Shown: positions 8,840 to 18,672, counted from the first letter of the stretch. The stretch: DNA of 64,000 bases from an uncultured Myxococcales bacterium (GCA_903936705.1 CAIZWN010000015.1:124001-188000); one strand, 5' to 3'. Notes: generated by a model from the letters alone, not told the origin. Numbers and translations are program-made.

Positions 8840-10363
8840 GTGGATCGACCTGATTCAGCACCCGGTGACCTCCGGGAGGCCGGGCGCGGCTTCCTGCTGA
8901 TTACCGGGGCCAAGGCGTGGTTCCTGATAACCGCGACATTCACGTCGCTGGCATTTCCCAGGCTATTCGGGGACGCGGCGGCCTTCGGGCAGTTTCGAGT
9001 TGTTTCCGGCGTTCTCAATGTCTTGACGATGGTCGTTGTAACGGCGTCCGTGCAGGCAGTGGCACGCATGTCAGCCGACGCCGGGGCCAACGTCAGCGGC
9101 GTGCTGCGCACGGCAGTAAAGGTTCAGGCCGCGGTCTTCGGCCCGGTGTTTCTGGCGATGCTGCTTGGGTCGGGTGTTCTGGCCTCCGAGTTCCTGCATG
9201 ACGAGGCTTTGGCGCTTCCGCTGGCCGTGTCCTCAGTCGTCATACTCGCGTATGCCTTCTACAGCGTCCTTGTCGGCGTACTTAACGGCACGCGACGTTT
9301 CGGGCGTCAGGCTGGCCTGGACGTTGCTTTCTCGACTTTGAAAACCGGGCTGATGGTGGCCGCAGTTGTAGCCACAGGATCCGTGACCTGGGCCTTCGGG
9401 GCATTTGCAACGACGGCCGTTGTGGTTCTGATTCTGGCGATTCCGGTAGCCGTGGCGGCCTTGCAGGCGGATGCGGTCGGCCGGGGCACAGAGACATCAT
9501 CACGGGCCTATCTGCGATACCTCTTGCCACTGGCTCTTTACGCCCTGTTCCTGAACCTGCTGCTGCAGGCGGATGTCGTGGCATTGAAGGCGATCCTTGG
9601 AGGCAGGGCGGGCGAGGGAGCTGCCGAGGCTGCTTCGGCCGTGGCCGGTGTCTACGGTGCAGCCCGCAACGTCTCGCTGCTGCCATACCAGGCAGTAATC
9701 TCCCTGACGTTCGTCGTCTTTCCCTTGGTATCCCGAGCTACGAGTCGTGGAGATCGAGTCACGGCGAGTGCCGCGGCGTCAGGTGCGATTCGCCTGGCTG
9801 CGGTGCTGTCCTGGTTGGCTGTCGGGCTGTTGGGTGCTGCGCCCGAAGGCCTGCTGTCAATCCTCTTCGGGCAGGACTACGCAGGAGGCGGTCAGGTACT
9901 GGTGCCTCTGCTGGCTGCCGGGGCCATGATGGCAGGCACGTATGTCGGAAACGCCGTGCTGGCCTCGGCCGGCCGACCGGCAGCACCGCTATGGGCCGGG
10001 TTGGCATCGCTCGCCGTGCTGGCGGGAGGTCTGTGGGTAGCTCTGGCCGGAGTCGAAGGTGAGGCAGCCGCCATGTCTGGCGCGGCATGGGCGACGCTGG
10101 CTGCAGCGGCAACCGGATTTGTCGTCAACGGTGCGCTGGTGGCCGCGACGTTCGGCGAAGCCCCATGGCTGAAGACGACGCTACTCGCAGCCGTCGGTGC
10201 AATTGCGGGTCTGGCAGCGTCGACGGCACTGCCGGATACAATCTCGCCGGCGATTCACACGACTATATCCGGGGCGGTTTTTCTGGTGGTTCTGGTTGCG
10301 ACAGGTGGCATTGGACCTGAGGATGGTCGACGCGTCCTAGGCATGGTCTCCCGGCGACGCTGA
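8840..10363 (+). CDS. Polysaccharide flippase-like membrane protein (MOP superfamily)
   Basis: 507 residues with about 14 hydrophobic segments spread evenly over the whole length, the topology of Wzx/RfbX-type lipid-linked oligosaccharide flippases of the MOP superfamily. The N-terminal pattern (FLLITGAKAWF, then PRLFG...FGQFRV) resembles Polysacc_synt proteins more than MurJ. The start is a GTG at 8840 directly after TAGGAG, which includes the stop codon of the previous gene. No glycosyltransferase or Wzy gene is adjacent, so the substrate cannot be guessed. Confidence 0.68.
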   Translation: MDRPDSAPGDLREAGRGFLLITGAKAWFLITATFTSLAFPRLFGDAAAFGQFRVVSGVLNVLTMVVVTASVQAVARMSADAGANVSGVLRTAVKVQAAVFGPVFLAMLLGSGVLASEFLHDEALALPLAVSSVVILAYAFYSVLVGVLNGTRRFGRQAGLDVAFSTLKTGLMVAAVVATGSVTWAFGAFATTAVVVLILAIPVAVAALQADAVGRGTETSSRAYLRYLLPLALYALFLNLLLQADVVALKAILGGRAGEGAAEAASAVAGVYGAARNVSLLPYQAVISLTFVVFPLVSRATSRGDRVTASAAASGAIRLAAVLSWLAVGLLGAAPEGLLSILFGQDYAGGGQVLVPLLAAGAMMAGTYVGNAVLASAGRPAAPLWAGLASLAVLAGGLWVALAGVEGEAAAMSGAAWATLAAAATGFVVNGALVAATFGEAPWLKTTLLAAVGAIAGLAASTALPDTISPAIHTTISGAVFLVVLVATGGIGPEDGRRVLGMVSRRR

Positions 10364-10398
10364 GGCGGGAATCGTCGGGCCTGCGTTCAGGTAATGGT

Positions 10399-11139
10399 TC
10401 ACGGATATTGCACTTCCTTCAGGAACAGCCCCTTGCCCGGCGCTGTCATCCCACCTTGCTGACGGTCGCCATGCTTCAGCAGTTCGGTAATCCACGACGG
10501 AGGATGATTGCAGCGACCCACGTCAACAAGCGTACCAGCGATGATGCGGACCATGTTCCGCAGGAAACCGCCGCCCTCGACCTCAATTGCGATGATTCCA
10601 GGTCTTTCTTCAACCACTGTAACACTGCGTAGCGTTCGGACGGGCGATGCCGCGCTGCATTGGGAGGACCGGAAGGCCGAGAAGTCGTGTTCGCCAGGCA
10701 GAAGAAGGGCAGCCTCGCGCATGAGGTCAAGCCTCAGGGGCACAGGTACGTGCCATGCGGTGCGCCGTTCCATTGGCAGGGCTACTCGCCCGCACTGGAC
10801 ACGGTACACATATGTCTTGCCGATGGCCGAGAAACGAGCGTTGAAATCCAGGTCCATATCCACAGCCGAAAGAACACGCAGGTCATGCGGCAGTTTCGAA
10901 TTAAGGCCCAGCACGAACGCCTTGAGTGGAAGCGTCGTATCCAGCCGGAATGACACTGGCATTGCCATGGCGTGCACCCCGGAATCGGTGCGCGATGACG
11001 AATGCAGGATGACATGCTCGCCAGTCAGCGTCTTCAGTGCCTTTGCCAGATCGCCCTGAACGCTCCGCGCGTTGTCCTGGTACTGCCACCCGCTGAAATC
11101 GGTTCCATCGAACTGGAGGATCAGCCTCAGGTTTCTCAT
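10399..11139 (-). CDS. truA: tRNA pseudouridine synthase A
   Basis: Converts uridines 38-40 of the tRNA anticodon arm to pseudouridine. The 246-residue protein starts with MRNLRLILQFDGTDFSGW, the usual TruA N-terminus. It carries SSRTDSGVHA with the catalytic Asp52, and later GGGFLRNMVRIIAGTL and GLFLKEVQYP at the C-terminus. The ATG at 11139 lies four bases after the stop of the VWA protein gene, so it is the last gene of that operon. An upstream in-frame start at 11181 would overlap that gene and extend beyond the conserved N-terminus. Confidence 0.92.
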   Translation of the reverse strand: MRNLRLILQFDGTDFSGWQYQDNARSVQGDLAKALKTLTGEHVILHSSSRTDSGVHAMAMPVSFRLDTTLPLKAFVLGLNSKLPHDLRVLSAVDMDLDFNARFSAIGKTYVYRVQCGRVALPMERRTAWHVPVPLRLDLMREAALLLPGEHDFSAFRSSQCSAASPVRTLRSVTVVEERPGIIAIEVEGGGFLRNMVRIIAGTLVDVGRCNHPPSWITELLKHGDRQQGGMTAPGKGLFLKEVQYP

Positions 11140-11143
11140 CGCA

Positions 11144-13396
11144 TCACGTATATCCGATCTTGCGTTCCACGTACCACTCAAGCCCCAGCACTCCCAGAAT
11201 CACAAGAAACACGATCGGAAGGTTCCACAGTGGCTCGTCGGCAGACACCCCAACACGGGCCACAATCTCGGGACGAAAGGGCAGCGACTCGACCGATGGA
11301 AGATCCTGGCCTGCAAGTCGGCCCTTCGAGGCGGTCGCGAAAATAGCCAGGTGTCTGAGGGGCGGTTCTGCGACGCCGACCTCGGCCGGCAAAGGCCCGA
11401 CCGCGAACATGTCCTCGGCAACGAGAGGAGCTTCGAACAGGGAGGTGGAAGCCACGGCGCGCCAGACACCTGGGCCGGTTGGTTGCAGGGTTGCGCGTGC
11501 ATTTCCATCCTCATCAACGGCCACCTCCCGCGACAACCCTGGAGGCTCGAACGCGCCATCGGGACGGCGCTTCTGCAACGTGATCTCCACGGTCTTGATT
11601 CCGGCAGCAGCACGGATTGACGCGGTGACCTTGCGTCCCGGAAGCGCCTGCGAAGGCTGTATTGAAACCTGTAGAGACGATCCTGACGGGTCTTTCGTCA
11701 GGTAGGCCAACATGCCGTCCATCACCTTCCGGTAGGTAGGGTTCGCGAACGGATCGAATGACCAACGCCAAAGTGTGTCTGTCAGCAGCACACCGGTTCG
11801 ACCTTCGCCCAAGGTTGCGACAACCAGCACAGGCGGACGGCCCGCCGAGGCCATTGGAACATCGGGAGATGCCCTCAAGAGGGTCAAGGCTGCAGGGGTT
11901 GTACCGCCAACCATGTTCAGGGCCGTAAGGGCAGGCGTTGCTGCAAGCATCTGCGTCAGGCGAGGGTCGGACAGGGACGGGTGCCGCCTGCCCTCGGGAG
12001 TGGCCTCGACTGGAAAGGACCCCTCGGACATGCCAATGCCGGCAATTCGGGCAGGCAGCACTGGAAGCAGCGATTCAAGATGTGTCGGCCAAGGGCCCTG
12101 GGCCCCAAGGACCTTTGAACCACCCACGAGAAGGAACGCGCCGCCGCGACGCACGTATTTATTCAGCGATTCCGCGAATCTGGCTCGATCGGGGTGAGGG
12201 ATCTCGTAGTCCTGCAGCAAGACAAGGTCGAACCCCTCGACACGAGTAACGAAGATCTCCTCGGCCGGGAACGGAACCAGCGTCGTGTCAGCCTCGGATT
12301 CCTGCCTTGGCTCGTCATCCCTCAGCGTATGGAATGAGACCAGTTCAACGTCCTTGCGTTGCTTCAGATACTCCCTCAGGAAGCGTTCGTCCCAGCTGGC
12401 GTGCCCGGCTACATGCAGAATCCTCAGGGTGTCGCGTACGACCATCGCCGGGATCGAACGAAGGTTGTTTGCAAGTGACAGCTCGCCAGGCAGCGGTTCC
12501 ACGGCCACCTGGTACACATGATGGCCGGGTGACAGCGGCAGGAAATCCAGTCGGGCCAAGATTTCAGAGGATTGTTTCAGAATCGCGACGTCAGTCCGAG
12601 CAAGCGTCTGGCCGCCCTCCGACAGAGTCACGGTCACCGTGCCCCCATCGACACCCACAACCTGCAGCTCAACCTCCACACGGGCCAGGTTGCGAGTCAA
12701 CAGATACTCAAGACCCTGAACACGGCTAATAGAGACGTCCCGCAAGGGCGACGCCTGCGTGGGAGCAATAGCCACGACCGGTCCCGGCAGGCCTTCGGCA
12801 ATCGCTCGTCCTGCCGGCAACAGGTTGCCCGACGGGTCAAAGAGTCCGGCCAGTGTCGCGGTATCGACACCGTCCGAAAGCACCAGAAAGCCGCCAAGAT
12901 CCCCGGGAGGGAACCGCCGGGAAACATCGCGCAGCGCTCCCAGAACATCCGTTGTTCCCGATGTCGGATCCAGAGGGGACATCAACGCCGACCGATCTAT
13001 GGCACGGACGTGTTCGCCGAAAGCAAAGTAGGACACCTCGTGCCGACGCTCCAGCTCATCGAACCAATTGGCGCGGTCGGTGAACAGGCGGGACATCTGT
13101 TCGGCCCGGGTAGCTCCCTGGAATCCGAGAACGGCCATGCTGACCGACTCGTCAACCAGAACAGGAACAACGGAACGCCGTCGGACGATCTCCTCGTACC
13201 GCAGACTAGGCTGCAGGTATCCTCCCAGCACGCCAAGAAGAGCAACCAGGCGCAGCAGCATCAGGACAACCCGGTCACGTCGTTCCAGCGAGCCGCGAAC
13301 CCGCCATACGTACAACAGCAGCCCGGAAGCAGCCAGCACCGAGACTATGGCAATGGTCCAGGGCGTGTGCCCTGGTATGTGGATCGTTTGATCCAT
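11144..13396 (-). CDS. VWA / glutamine-amidotransferase-like membrane protein
   Basis: 750 residues. Two membrane segments lie near the N-terminus (about 14-30 and 44-62) and one at the C-terminus (about 725-742), leaving a large periplasmic region. A von Willebrand A-type region starts at about residue 77 with VLVDESVSM, a variant of the DxSxS metal site, and continues with VLSDGVD. Residues about 325-560 look like the class I glutamine-amidotransferase-like fold found in BatA-type proteins (ILHVAG, a LLQDYE strand, GGAFLLVGG). Such genes usually sit with DUF4159 genes, and here one lies directly upstream, 14 bases away. The molecular role of these Bat/aerotolerance-like proteins is not settled. 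Confidence 0.7.
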   Translation of the reverse strand: MDQTIHIPGHTPWTIAIVSVLAASGLLLYVWRVRGSLERRDRVVLMLLRLVALLGVLGGYLQPSLRYEEIVRRRSVVPVLVDESVSMAVLGFQGATRAEQMSRLFTDRANWFDELERRHEVSYFAFGEHVRAIDRSALMSPLDPTSGTTDVLGALRDVSRRFPPGDLGGFLVLSDGVDTATLAGLFDPSGNLLPAGRAIAEGLPGPVVAIAPTQASPLRDVSISRVQGLEYLLTRNLARVEVELQVVGVDGGTVTVTLSEGGQTLARTDVAILKQSSEILARLDFLPLSPGHHVYQVAVEPLPGELSLANNLRSIPAMVVRDTLRILHVAGHASWDERFLREYLKQRKDVELVSFHTLRDDEPRQESEADTTLVPFPAEEIFVTRVEGFDLVLLQDYEIPHPDRARFAESLNKYVRRGGAFLLVGGSKVLGAQGPWPTHLESLLPVLPARIAGIGMSEGSFPVEATPEGRRHPSLSDPRLTQMLAATPALTALNMVGGTTPAALTLLRASPDVPMASAGRPPVLVVATLGEGRTGVLLTDTLWRWSFDPFANPTYRKVMDGMLAYLTKDPSGSSLQVSIQPSQALPGRKVTASIRAAAGIKTVEITLQKRRPDGAFEPPGLSREVAVDEDGNARATLQPTGPGVWRAVASTSLFEAPLVAEDMFAVGPLPAEVGVAEPPLRHLAIFATASKGRLAGQDLPSVESLPFRPEIVARVGVSADEPLWNLPIVFLVILGVLGLEWYVERKIGYT

Positions 13397-13410
13397 CCGA
13401 GTTCATCCTT

Positions 13411-14322
13411 TCAGCGTTCCTGAAGATCCTCCGGTCGGAGCCTCCGGCGCTGCATCAGGTACTGGACATGCGCCTGTTCGTCCTTGTAATCGAGGAGCAA
13501 TGCGTACATCACCAGATTGACGCCAAGCCGGATTGCCTCCTCCCGCTGGGCCGGACCTCCGGGGACGGCCTCGAATTCCCACACGCCATAGCCGTCCCTG
13601 GACCACGCTCCGGCAAGATCATTCTGCGAATATACAAGGGCAAGGCGGCCGTCCAGTTCAACACCTTCCAGGTAGGGACACACTGCCTTGCGACCCCAGG
13701 CGGATGTCAGCCGGTAGAACGAGCGAAACAGGACGTGGCGGGATTGGATCGCTCGCATGTCCGCCCCTGGCAGGGCACGGCGCAATTCGGCCCGAAAACG
13801 ACGGTCGAACGCAGAGTAATCCGAACCTTCACCCGCATTATCGACCAGCAGGAAGCCTCCGCTGCCCAGGAAGGTTCGCAAATGGTTGCGCTCGATGTCG
13901 GTCAGGGCCGGAAAGGCTCCATTTCCTACCCATAGGAGGAACGGCTGGTCGAATACGTCACGGGACCCCAGCGCCACGACAATGCGGTCCAGCTTGACGT
14001 CCACTGCCGTGCGGAAACGGACCTCCTGACCCAGTACAAACGAGGCATTCGGCCGGCACGGCGGCTGGTCTCCGACCGTAACCTGGGCAACCCGAAAGCG
14101 ATTCAATTCCGAAGCAGATGCTCGGCGGGTTTCGCCAAAAAGGACAGAGGCAAGAAACGTTGCGATCCCACCCAGGAAGGCTCGTCGCGAAAGTCCGCTG
14201 ACAATTCCACTGCCAAATGGTTCAGGTTCGCCGAAAACAGGCTGCCTCGCTGGCTTTGATGGGTGAGGAGGAAGACGACTGTTCACCTTCGGAATACCGC
14301 TGGGGTTCGTGAGCCGGACCAC
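13411..14322 (-). CDS. DUF4159-family exported protein with a Tat-like signal
   Basis: About 303 residues. A twin-arginine signal SRRAFLGG with a hydrophobic run follows an unusually long N-terminal leader, suggesting a later start (an in-frame GTG at 14286 is an alternative). The mature part shows the DUF4159 pattern: a strand ending in GNGAFPALTDIE, then LRTFLGSGGFLLVDN, GADMRAI, and a late GVWEFEAVPGG. DUF4159 proteins accompany VWA/BatA-like genes, as here. A TAGAAT box at 14334-14329 would make a transcript starting near 14322, which also argues for the shorter form. Confidence 0.68.
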   Translation of the reverse strand: MVRLTNPSGIPKVNSRLPPHPSKPARQPVFGEPEPFGSGIVSGLSRRAFLGGIATFLASVLFGETRRASASELNRFRVAQVTVGDQPPCRPNASFVLGQEVRFRTAVDVKLDRIVVALGSRDVFDQPFLLWVGNGAFPALTDIERNHLRTFLGSGGFLLVDNAGEGSDYSAFDRRFRAELRRALPGADMRAIQSRHVLFRSFYRLTSAWGRKAVCPYLEGVELDGRLALVYSQNDLAGAWSRDGYGVWEFEAVPGGPAQREEAIRLGVNLVMYALLLDYKDEQAHVQYLMQRRRLRPEDLQER

Positions 14323-14348
14323 CGGAGGATTCTACACCATTCGAGCTG

Positions 14349-14377
14349 TTGCGGGTGGGGGTGGGCTTTGAGACAAT
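14349..14377 (+). promoter_or_regulatory. Weak candidate promoter of the mevalonate operon
   Basis: TTGCGG (14349-14354), a 17-bp spacer and GACAAT (14372-14377), 34 bases before the fni ATG. Three and four matches to the consensus hexamers respectively. Confidence 0.28.
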
Positions 14378-14411
14378 GGGTCCCTGTCGGCGGTCATCGG
14401 GAGTTGCAGCC

Positions 14412-15482
14412 ATGGACGACACGGGTCGTCGCAAATCGGATCACATTCGGATCTGCCTGGAGGAGGAGGTCGAGGTCGGGAGGGATCCCGGCTGGGCCGA
14501 CTACCGCTTCGACCACCAGGCGTTGCCGGAGATCAAGCTGGACGAGGTGAACCCGGCGACAGAACTGCTGGGGCGGCGCCTGGCGTGGCCCTTCCTGACC
14601 GGGGCAATGACCGGAGGGACCAAGCAGGCCTGGCAATTGAATGCCCTCCTGGCCGTGGGTGCCGAAGCGTGCGGTTGCGGCATGGTTCTGGGGTCGTTGC
14701 GACCTGCTCTCGAGGATGCGTCGGCCTTGGCATCTTTCGATGTTCGTCACGTGGCTCCATGCCTGCCGTTGCTGCTGGGGAACATAGGGGCTGCACAACT
14801 TGCAGTTGCGGGGATCGAGACGCGAATTCTGGGTCTGTGCCTGCGGCTGAGGCTGGATGGCATCATCGTCCATCTGAACCCCCTGCAGGAGGCACTGCAA
14901 CCCGAGGGCGATCGCGACTGGCGAGGCTTGCGGTCGAGGATTGCAGAGCTGCGCATCGCCATGGCCCGCGAAGGCATGGCACTAGGCATCAAGGAGGTTG
15001 GGTCTGGCATCTCACGATCTACGGCGCGGTGGATTGGCGGGTTGCGCCCCGACCTCGTCGAGACCGCGGGGCTTGGGGGCACGTCCTGGGCGAGAATCGA
15101 GGGATTACGTTCGCCCGACGACACGGGAAGCCGGGTTGCCCGGACGTTTGAAACGTGGGGGCACCCGTCTGTCGAGTCTCTGGCCTCTCTGCGCAAGGCC
15201 GCACCGGGCATTCCTGCCGTGGCTTCAGGAGGATTGCGGACGGGGCTGGACCTTGCAATAGCCCTGCGCCTTGGAGCATCCGCCGGGGCTATGGCCCTGC
15301 CGCTGCTGCGCGCCGCCGTCGCCAGCGAGGCGGCGCTGGCCTCATTGATGAACGCGTTGCGCAAGGAACTTTGCCTGGCGATGTTTGTCACCGGCAGCCG
15401 CACGTTGGGGGATCTTCGCCGGGCGCCGATTCGGGGGCCGGATGGCAAGCGAATACCTTTCCCCCGCGGTTTTGCGGCATGA
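14412..15482 (+). CDS. fni: Type 2 isopentenyl-diphosphate delta-isomerase
   Basis: FMN-dependent isomerase interconverting IPP and DMAPP. 356 residues, starting MDDTGRRKSDHIRICL. Family motifs include TGAMTGGT (FMN binding), HLNPLQEALQPEGDRDW (the HxNxxQE catalytic region), IKEVGSGIS, GLGGTSWARIE and PAVASGGLRTGLD. It opens a five-gene operon; its TGA overlaps the ATG of the next gene, HMG-CoA reductase (ATGA). An upstream in-frame start at 14349 would add 21 residues without homologous character. Confidence 0.92.
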   Translation: MDDTGRRKSDHIRICLEEEVEVGRDPGWADYRFDHQALPEIKLDEVNPATELLGRRLAWPFLTGAMTGGTKQAWQLNALLAVGAEACGCGMVLGSLRPALEDASALASFDVRHVAPCLPLLLGNIGAAQLAVAGIETRILGLCLRLRLDGIIVHLNPLQEALQPEGDRDWRGLRSRIAELRIAMAREGMALGIKEVGSGISRSTARWIGGLRPDLVETAGLGGTSWARIEGLRSPDDTGSRVARTFETWGHPSVESLASLRKAAPGIPAVASGGLRTGLDLAIALRLGASAGAMALPLLRAAVASEAALASLMNALRKELCLAMFVTGSRTLGDLRRAPIRGPDGKRIPFPRGFAA

Positions 15483-16786
15483 ACAGTCGGATTCCCGGCT
15501 TCGGACGTCTTGATCCTGACCGTCGCCGCTTGGTCATCGAGGAACGCCTTGGTCTGGAGGCTGGCGCCCTGGCGGCTTACGCTGATGTAAGGCCTGCTGA
15601 TATGAGTCTCCTGGGCCTGCGTTCGGAGTGCGTGATCGGGTCGCTTATATTGCCATTGTCGGTGGCCCCGAACTTTCGTGTGGACGACGAGGACACGCTC
15701 GTGCCGATGGTCACCGAGGAGCCCTCGGTGGTGGCAGCCGCATCGCGCGGAGGCCTGTTGCTGCGGGAAGGCGTCGGGATCCAGACCTTGGTACCACCGC
15801 GACGAATCGCGGGGCAAGTGCAGTTGTCGGAAGTACCAGCCGATGACCGAGAGGCCGCAATCCGCGCGATCGAGGCCTGCTGCGAAGAATTCTCGCTTGC
15901 CGCCAGGAACGCGCACCAGGCATGGGCCGGTGGTGGCGGAGATCTTACAGGCATCAAGGTGTACGAGGTCGAAAGCGACCTGGTGGTCCTGCTGACAATC
16001 GATCCCGGCAAGTCGATGGGCGCAAACCTTGTGACCGACATTTGCGAACGTCTGGCCTTGCGCCTGGAGGAACTGTCGGGAGGACTGGCAGGTTTGCGCA
16101 TAGTGACCAACGCATGCGAAGGCCCACCGGTACTGGCCACGGGAATGGTCGAGGTTCGGCGCCTTCACAAGGACCGTGCAAGGGCTGACGCCATCGCCCG
16201 TGGGGTCGAGGCGGCTTCGAGTCTTGCCCAGTCGGACACCAGACGTGCCGTGACCCACAACAAGGGAATATTCAACGGGATTGACGCTGTACTGATGGCA
16301 TGCGGCCAGGACTTCCGTGCCGTGGAAGCCGCCGGGCATGCGTTTGCCGCCTCCAGCGGTCGATACGGTCCATTGGCAGTCTGGCGCCTCGAGGGCGAAG
16401 TGTTGACGGGGCGCCTGGAAATCCCGATGGCCGTGGGAACAGTTGGCGGAGCCGTCGAGGGACGCGATGCAGTCCGTCTGGCGTTCCGAGTGCTGGGAAT
16501 AGAGTCTTCTCGCGACCCCGTGAGGTTGGCGGCCGTGACGGCGGCGTGCGGCCTGGCACAGAATCTGGCTGCGCTGACGTCACTGGCGGGAGACGGCCTG
16601 CTGAAGGGTCACATGCAACTGCACGCCCGTAACATGGCCTTGGATGCGGGCGCAACGCCGGCAGAAGTGGATGCTTTGACCCTGATCTTGCGCGATGAAG
16701 GAGGAGGCGTGGACCGGGCGCGCGTGTCTTCTGCGCTGGCATCGATCCGTAGTGGAAACAGAAGGCGTGACGGCCAGGAGGTGTGA
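15479..16786 (+). CDS. mvaA: Hydroxymethylglutaryl-CoA reductase, class II type
   Basis: Reduces HMG-CoA to mevalonate, or runs in reverse in degradative relatives. 435 residues with class II features: Glu80/81 in TEEPSVVAAAS, DPGKSMGAN with Asp175, HNKGIFNGIDAV with Lys262 and LKGHMQLHARN with His378, which together make the Glu-Asp-Lys-His catalytic set. The start overlaps the fni stop as ATGA. Placement inside a complete mevalonate cluster indicates a biosynthetic role despite the class II type. Cofactor preference (NADH or NADPH) cannot be read from the sequence. Confidence 0.93.
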   Translation: MNSRIPGFGRLDPDRRRLVIEERLGLEAGALAAYADVRPADMSLLGLRSECVIGSLILPLSVAPNFRVDDEDTLVPMVTEEPSVVAAASRGGLLLREGVGIQTLVPPRRIAGQVQLSEVPADDREAAIRAIEACCEEFSLAARNAHQAWAGGGGDLTGIKVYEVESDLVVLLTIDPGKSMGANLVTDICERLALRLEELSGGLAGLRIVTNACEGPPVLATGMVEVRRLHKDRARADAIARGVEAASSLAQSDTRRAVTHNKGIFNGIDAVLMACGQDFRAVEAAGHAFAASSGRYGPLAVWRLEGEVLTGRLEIPMAVGTVGGAVEGRDAVRLAFRVLGIESSRDPVRLAAVTAACGLAQNLAALTSLAGDGLLKGHMQLHARNMALDAGATPAEVDALTLILRDEGGGVDRARVSSALASIRSGNRRRDGQEV

Positions 16787-16792
16787 AAGGCC

Positions 16793-17707
16793 GTGCCAGA
16801 GTTCTGTGGAAAACTCACGCTGTGCGGCGAGCACTTCGTGCTTTTCGGGGCACCAGCTGTGGCATTACCATGGAGCGGAGGAACCCTTCGACTGCGCGCC
16901 CATCGGGAACAACAAGAATGCATCGACCAGAAGATCGACCCCCGCTTGCTGGAAGCTTGGAACGTTGCCCTTGGCCTGGCTGGCCTGCCGGCGGCTGCTA
17001 CGTTTCCCTTCGTTATTGACTCCACGATCCCGGTGGGGGCTGGATTCGGATCCAGTGCCGCCTTGTCGGTTGCCCTGGTTGCCGCGTCGACGCAACAGGC
17101 TGGAAAGGCGGTGTCTGATGTTGAAAATATCGCGGCTTCCACGCAAGTCGAGGCTGTTTTCCACGGCAGATCCAGCGGACTGGACCCTGCGGCCGTGCTC
17201 CTGCGTCGTCCCGTGCTGCGCGAGGCAGGCGGCTCGCTGAAGCCTCTGTCGTGGCGGCTTTCATGCCCCGACATCGTGCTGGCAATGGCCGCCGGGGAAC
17301 GACAGACTGCCGAGGCCGTCGAACGCTCAAGAAGTTTTGCCTCGACCAGGTCAGGGCGGTTTCATGAATTGATGGATGAAGCCGGTGCGCTGGTGCTTGA
17401 GGCAGCATCGCTGATGGAGTGCGCGGAGGTACCCGGCACCGAGGAAAGACTTGGAGTCCTGCTGACCCGAAACCACGCAATGCTGTGGGAACTGGGCGTT
17501 TCATCGGACGCACTCGATCGTCTGGTGGATGCGGCGCTGTCGGGCGGCGCAATGGGAGCGAAGCTTTGCGGTGCTGGTCTGGGAGGGGCTGTCCTGGCGC
17601 TCCCACGACCCGGAGAAAGCGGGAAGGTAGAGGAGGCCATGAAGCGGGCCGGGGCCAAACGGGTCATGACCTGGCACGTGTCGGACACATGGGGGATCAG
17701 GGAATGA
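16793..17707 (+). CDS. mvk: Mevalonate kinase (GHMP kinase family)
   Basis: Phosphorylates mevalonate to 5-phosphomevalonate. 304 residues with the three GHMP motifs: GEHFVLFGAPAVAL near the N-terminus, PVGAGFGSSAALSVAL (ATP loop) at about residue 77, and KLCGAGLGGAVLAL near the C-terminus. The start is a GTG, with AGGAGGTG eleven bases upstream overlapping the mvaA stop. Its TGA overlaps the mvaD ATG. The choice between mevalonate and phosphomevalonate kinase for the two GHMP genes rests on the GEH motif here, typical of mevalonate kinases, and on the lack of it in the other. Confidence 0.85.
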   Translation: MPEFCGKLTLCGEHFVLFGAPAVALPWSGGTLRLRAHREQQECIDQKIDPRLLEAWNVALGLAGLPAAATFPFVIDSTIPVGAGFGSSAALSVALVAASTQQAGKAVSDVENIAASTQVEAVFHGRSSGLDPAAVLLRRPVLREAGGSLKPLSWRLSCPDIVLAMAAGERQTAEAVERSRSFASTRSGRFHELMDEAGALVLEAASLMECAEVPGTEERLGVLLTRNHAMLWELGVSSDALDRLVDAALSGGAMGAKLCGAGLGGAVLALPRPGESGKVEEAMKRAGAKRVMTWHVSDTWGIRE

Positions 17708-18672
17708 TTTGCGCAACCAGGGCCTGGGCACCGGTCAACCTTGCCCTGGTCAAGTACTGGGGAAAGCGCGACAGCATCCTTAATCTTCCTGCCACATCAA
17801 GCCTGTCAGCCACTATGAATTCACTGGGTTCCATCGCCGAGGTGTCGCGATCGAACAAGGACACCGTGGATGTCCAGGGAGATCCGGCGCGAGCTCTCCG
17901 GGTGATCGAGGCCGCCCGATCTTTGTCCGGCAATCGCGAAGCCATGAGGGTCCAGGTGTCTAACACGGTTCCGACGGCAGTCGGTCTGGCTTCATCGGCA
18001 TCCTCCATGGCCGCGCTGACCATGGCACTGGCGACGGCTCTGGGCTTCGCCAAACTGCGTAACCAGGTCGAACGCATCGCTCGTCTTGGCAGCGGATCTG
18101 CAGTCCGTTCCCTTCACGGAGGCTACGTTCGGTGGGACGCAGGTTTGGACCCTGAAGGATCAGACTGTCTGGCATCGCCGGTCTTTTCCTCGTCCCATCT
18201 TCCCCTTGCAATTCGAGTGGCTGTCATCTCCCGGGCTCGGAAATCGGTTCCATCCGGGGAGGCCATGGAACGTTGCAGGACCACCTCGCCTGAATACCCC
18301 GGTTTCCTGCGCGACAATCCTGCCGCGATGGCGCTGGCGTTGTCTGCCCTTGAAGCCAGGGACGTGGTTGCCCTTGGCCAGGTGGCCGAAGATCAATCGA
18401 TGCGACTTCACTCTGTTCTTGCGACCGCCGATCCCCCGATTGATCTGCTGCTGCCGACTTCACACGCAGTGATTCAGGCGGTTCGGCGTCTGAGGGAAGA
18501 TGGGGTGCCTTGCTTCTTCACGATGGATGCCGGTTCCAGCGTGATAGTGTTTACCGACGAAGCGTTTGCGACTGCCGTCGAAGGTGTTCTAGCCCGGATT
18601 CCCGGCGTGCTGCAAGTCCTGTCGGACCAGGTTGGCGAGACCGGAGCGACCGTCATCGGGGGCAATACATGA
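17704..18672 (+). CDS. mvaD: Diphosphomevalonate decarboxylase
   Basis: ATP-dependent decarboxylation of 5-diphosphomevalonate to IPP. 322 residues with WAPVNLALVKYWGKRD at the N-terminus, LPATSSLSATM, the ATP loop in PTAVGLASSASSMAAL, GSGSAVRSLHGGYVRW (catalytic Ser/Arg region) and FFTMDAGSSVIVF with the expected catalytic aspartate. Both ends overlap neighbours by four bases (ATGA), indicating coupled translation in the operon. Confidence 0.93.
   Translation: MICATRAWAPVNLALVKYWGKRDSILNLPATSSLSATMNSLGSIAEVSRSNKDTVDVQGDPARALRVIEAARSLSGNREAMRVQVSNTVPTAVGLASSASSMAALTMALATALGFAKLRNQVERIARLGSGSAVRSLHGGYVRWDAGLDPEGSDCLASPVFSSSHLPLAIRVAVISRARKSVPSGEAMERCRTTSPEYPGFLRDNPAAMALALSALEARDVVALGQVAEDQSMRLHSVLATADPPIDLLLPTSHAVIQAVRRLREDGVPCFFTMDAGSSVIVFTDEAFATAVEGVLARIPGVLQVLSDQVGETGATVIGGNT

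Noticed and set aside
8840-10363. MurJ lipid II flippase
   Set aside because: Same superfamily, but the N-terminal pattern is closer to Polysacc_synt/Wzx-type proteins, and no peptidoglycan gene is near.
14747-16339. 530-codon open frame antisense to fni and mvaA
   Set aside because: It crosses two overlapping, well-supported genes; composition is typical of a shadow frame.
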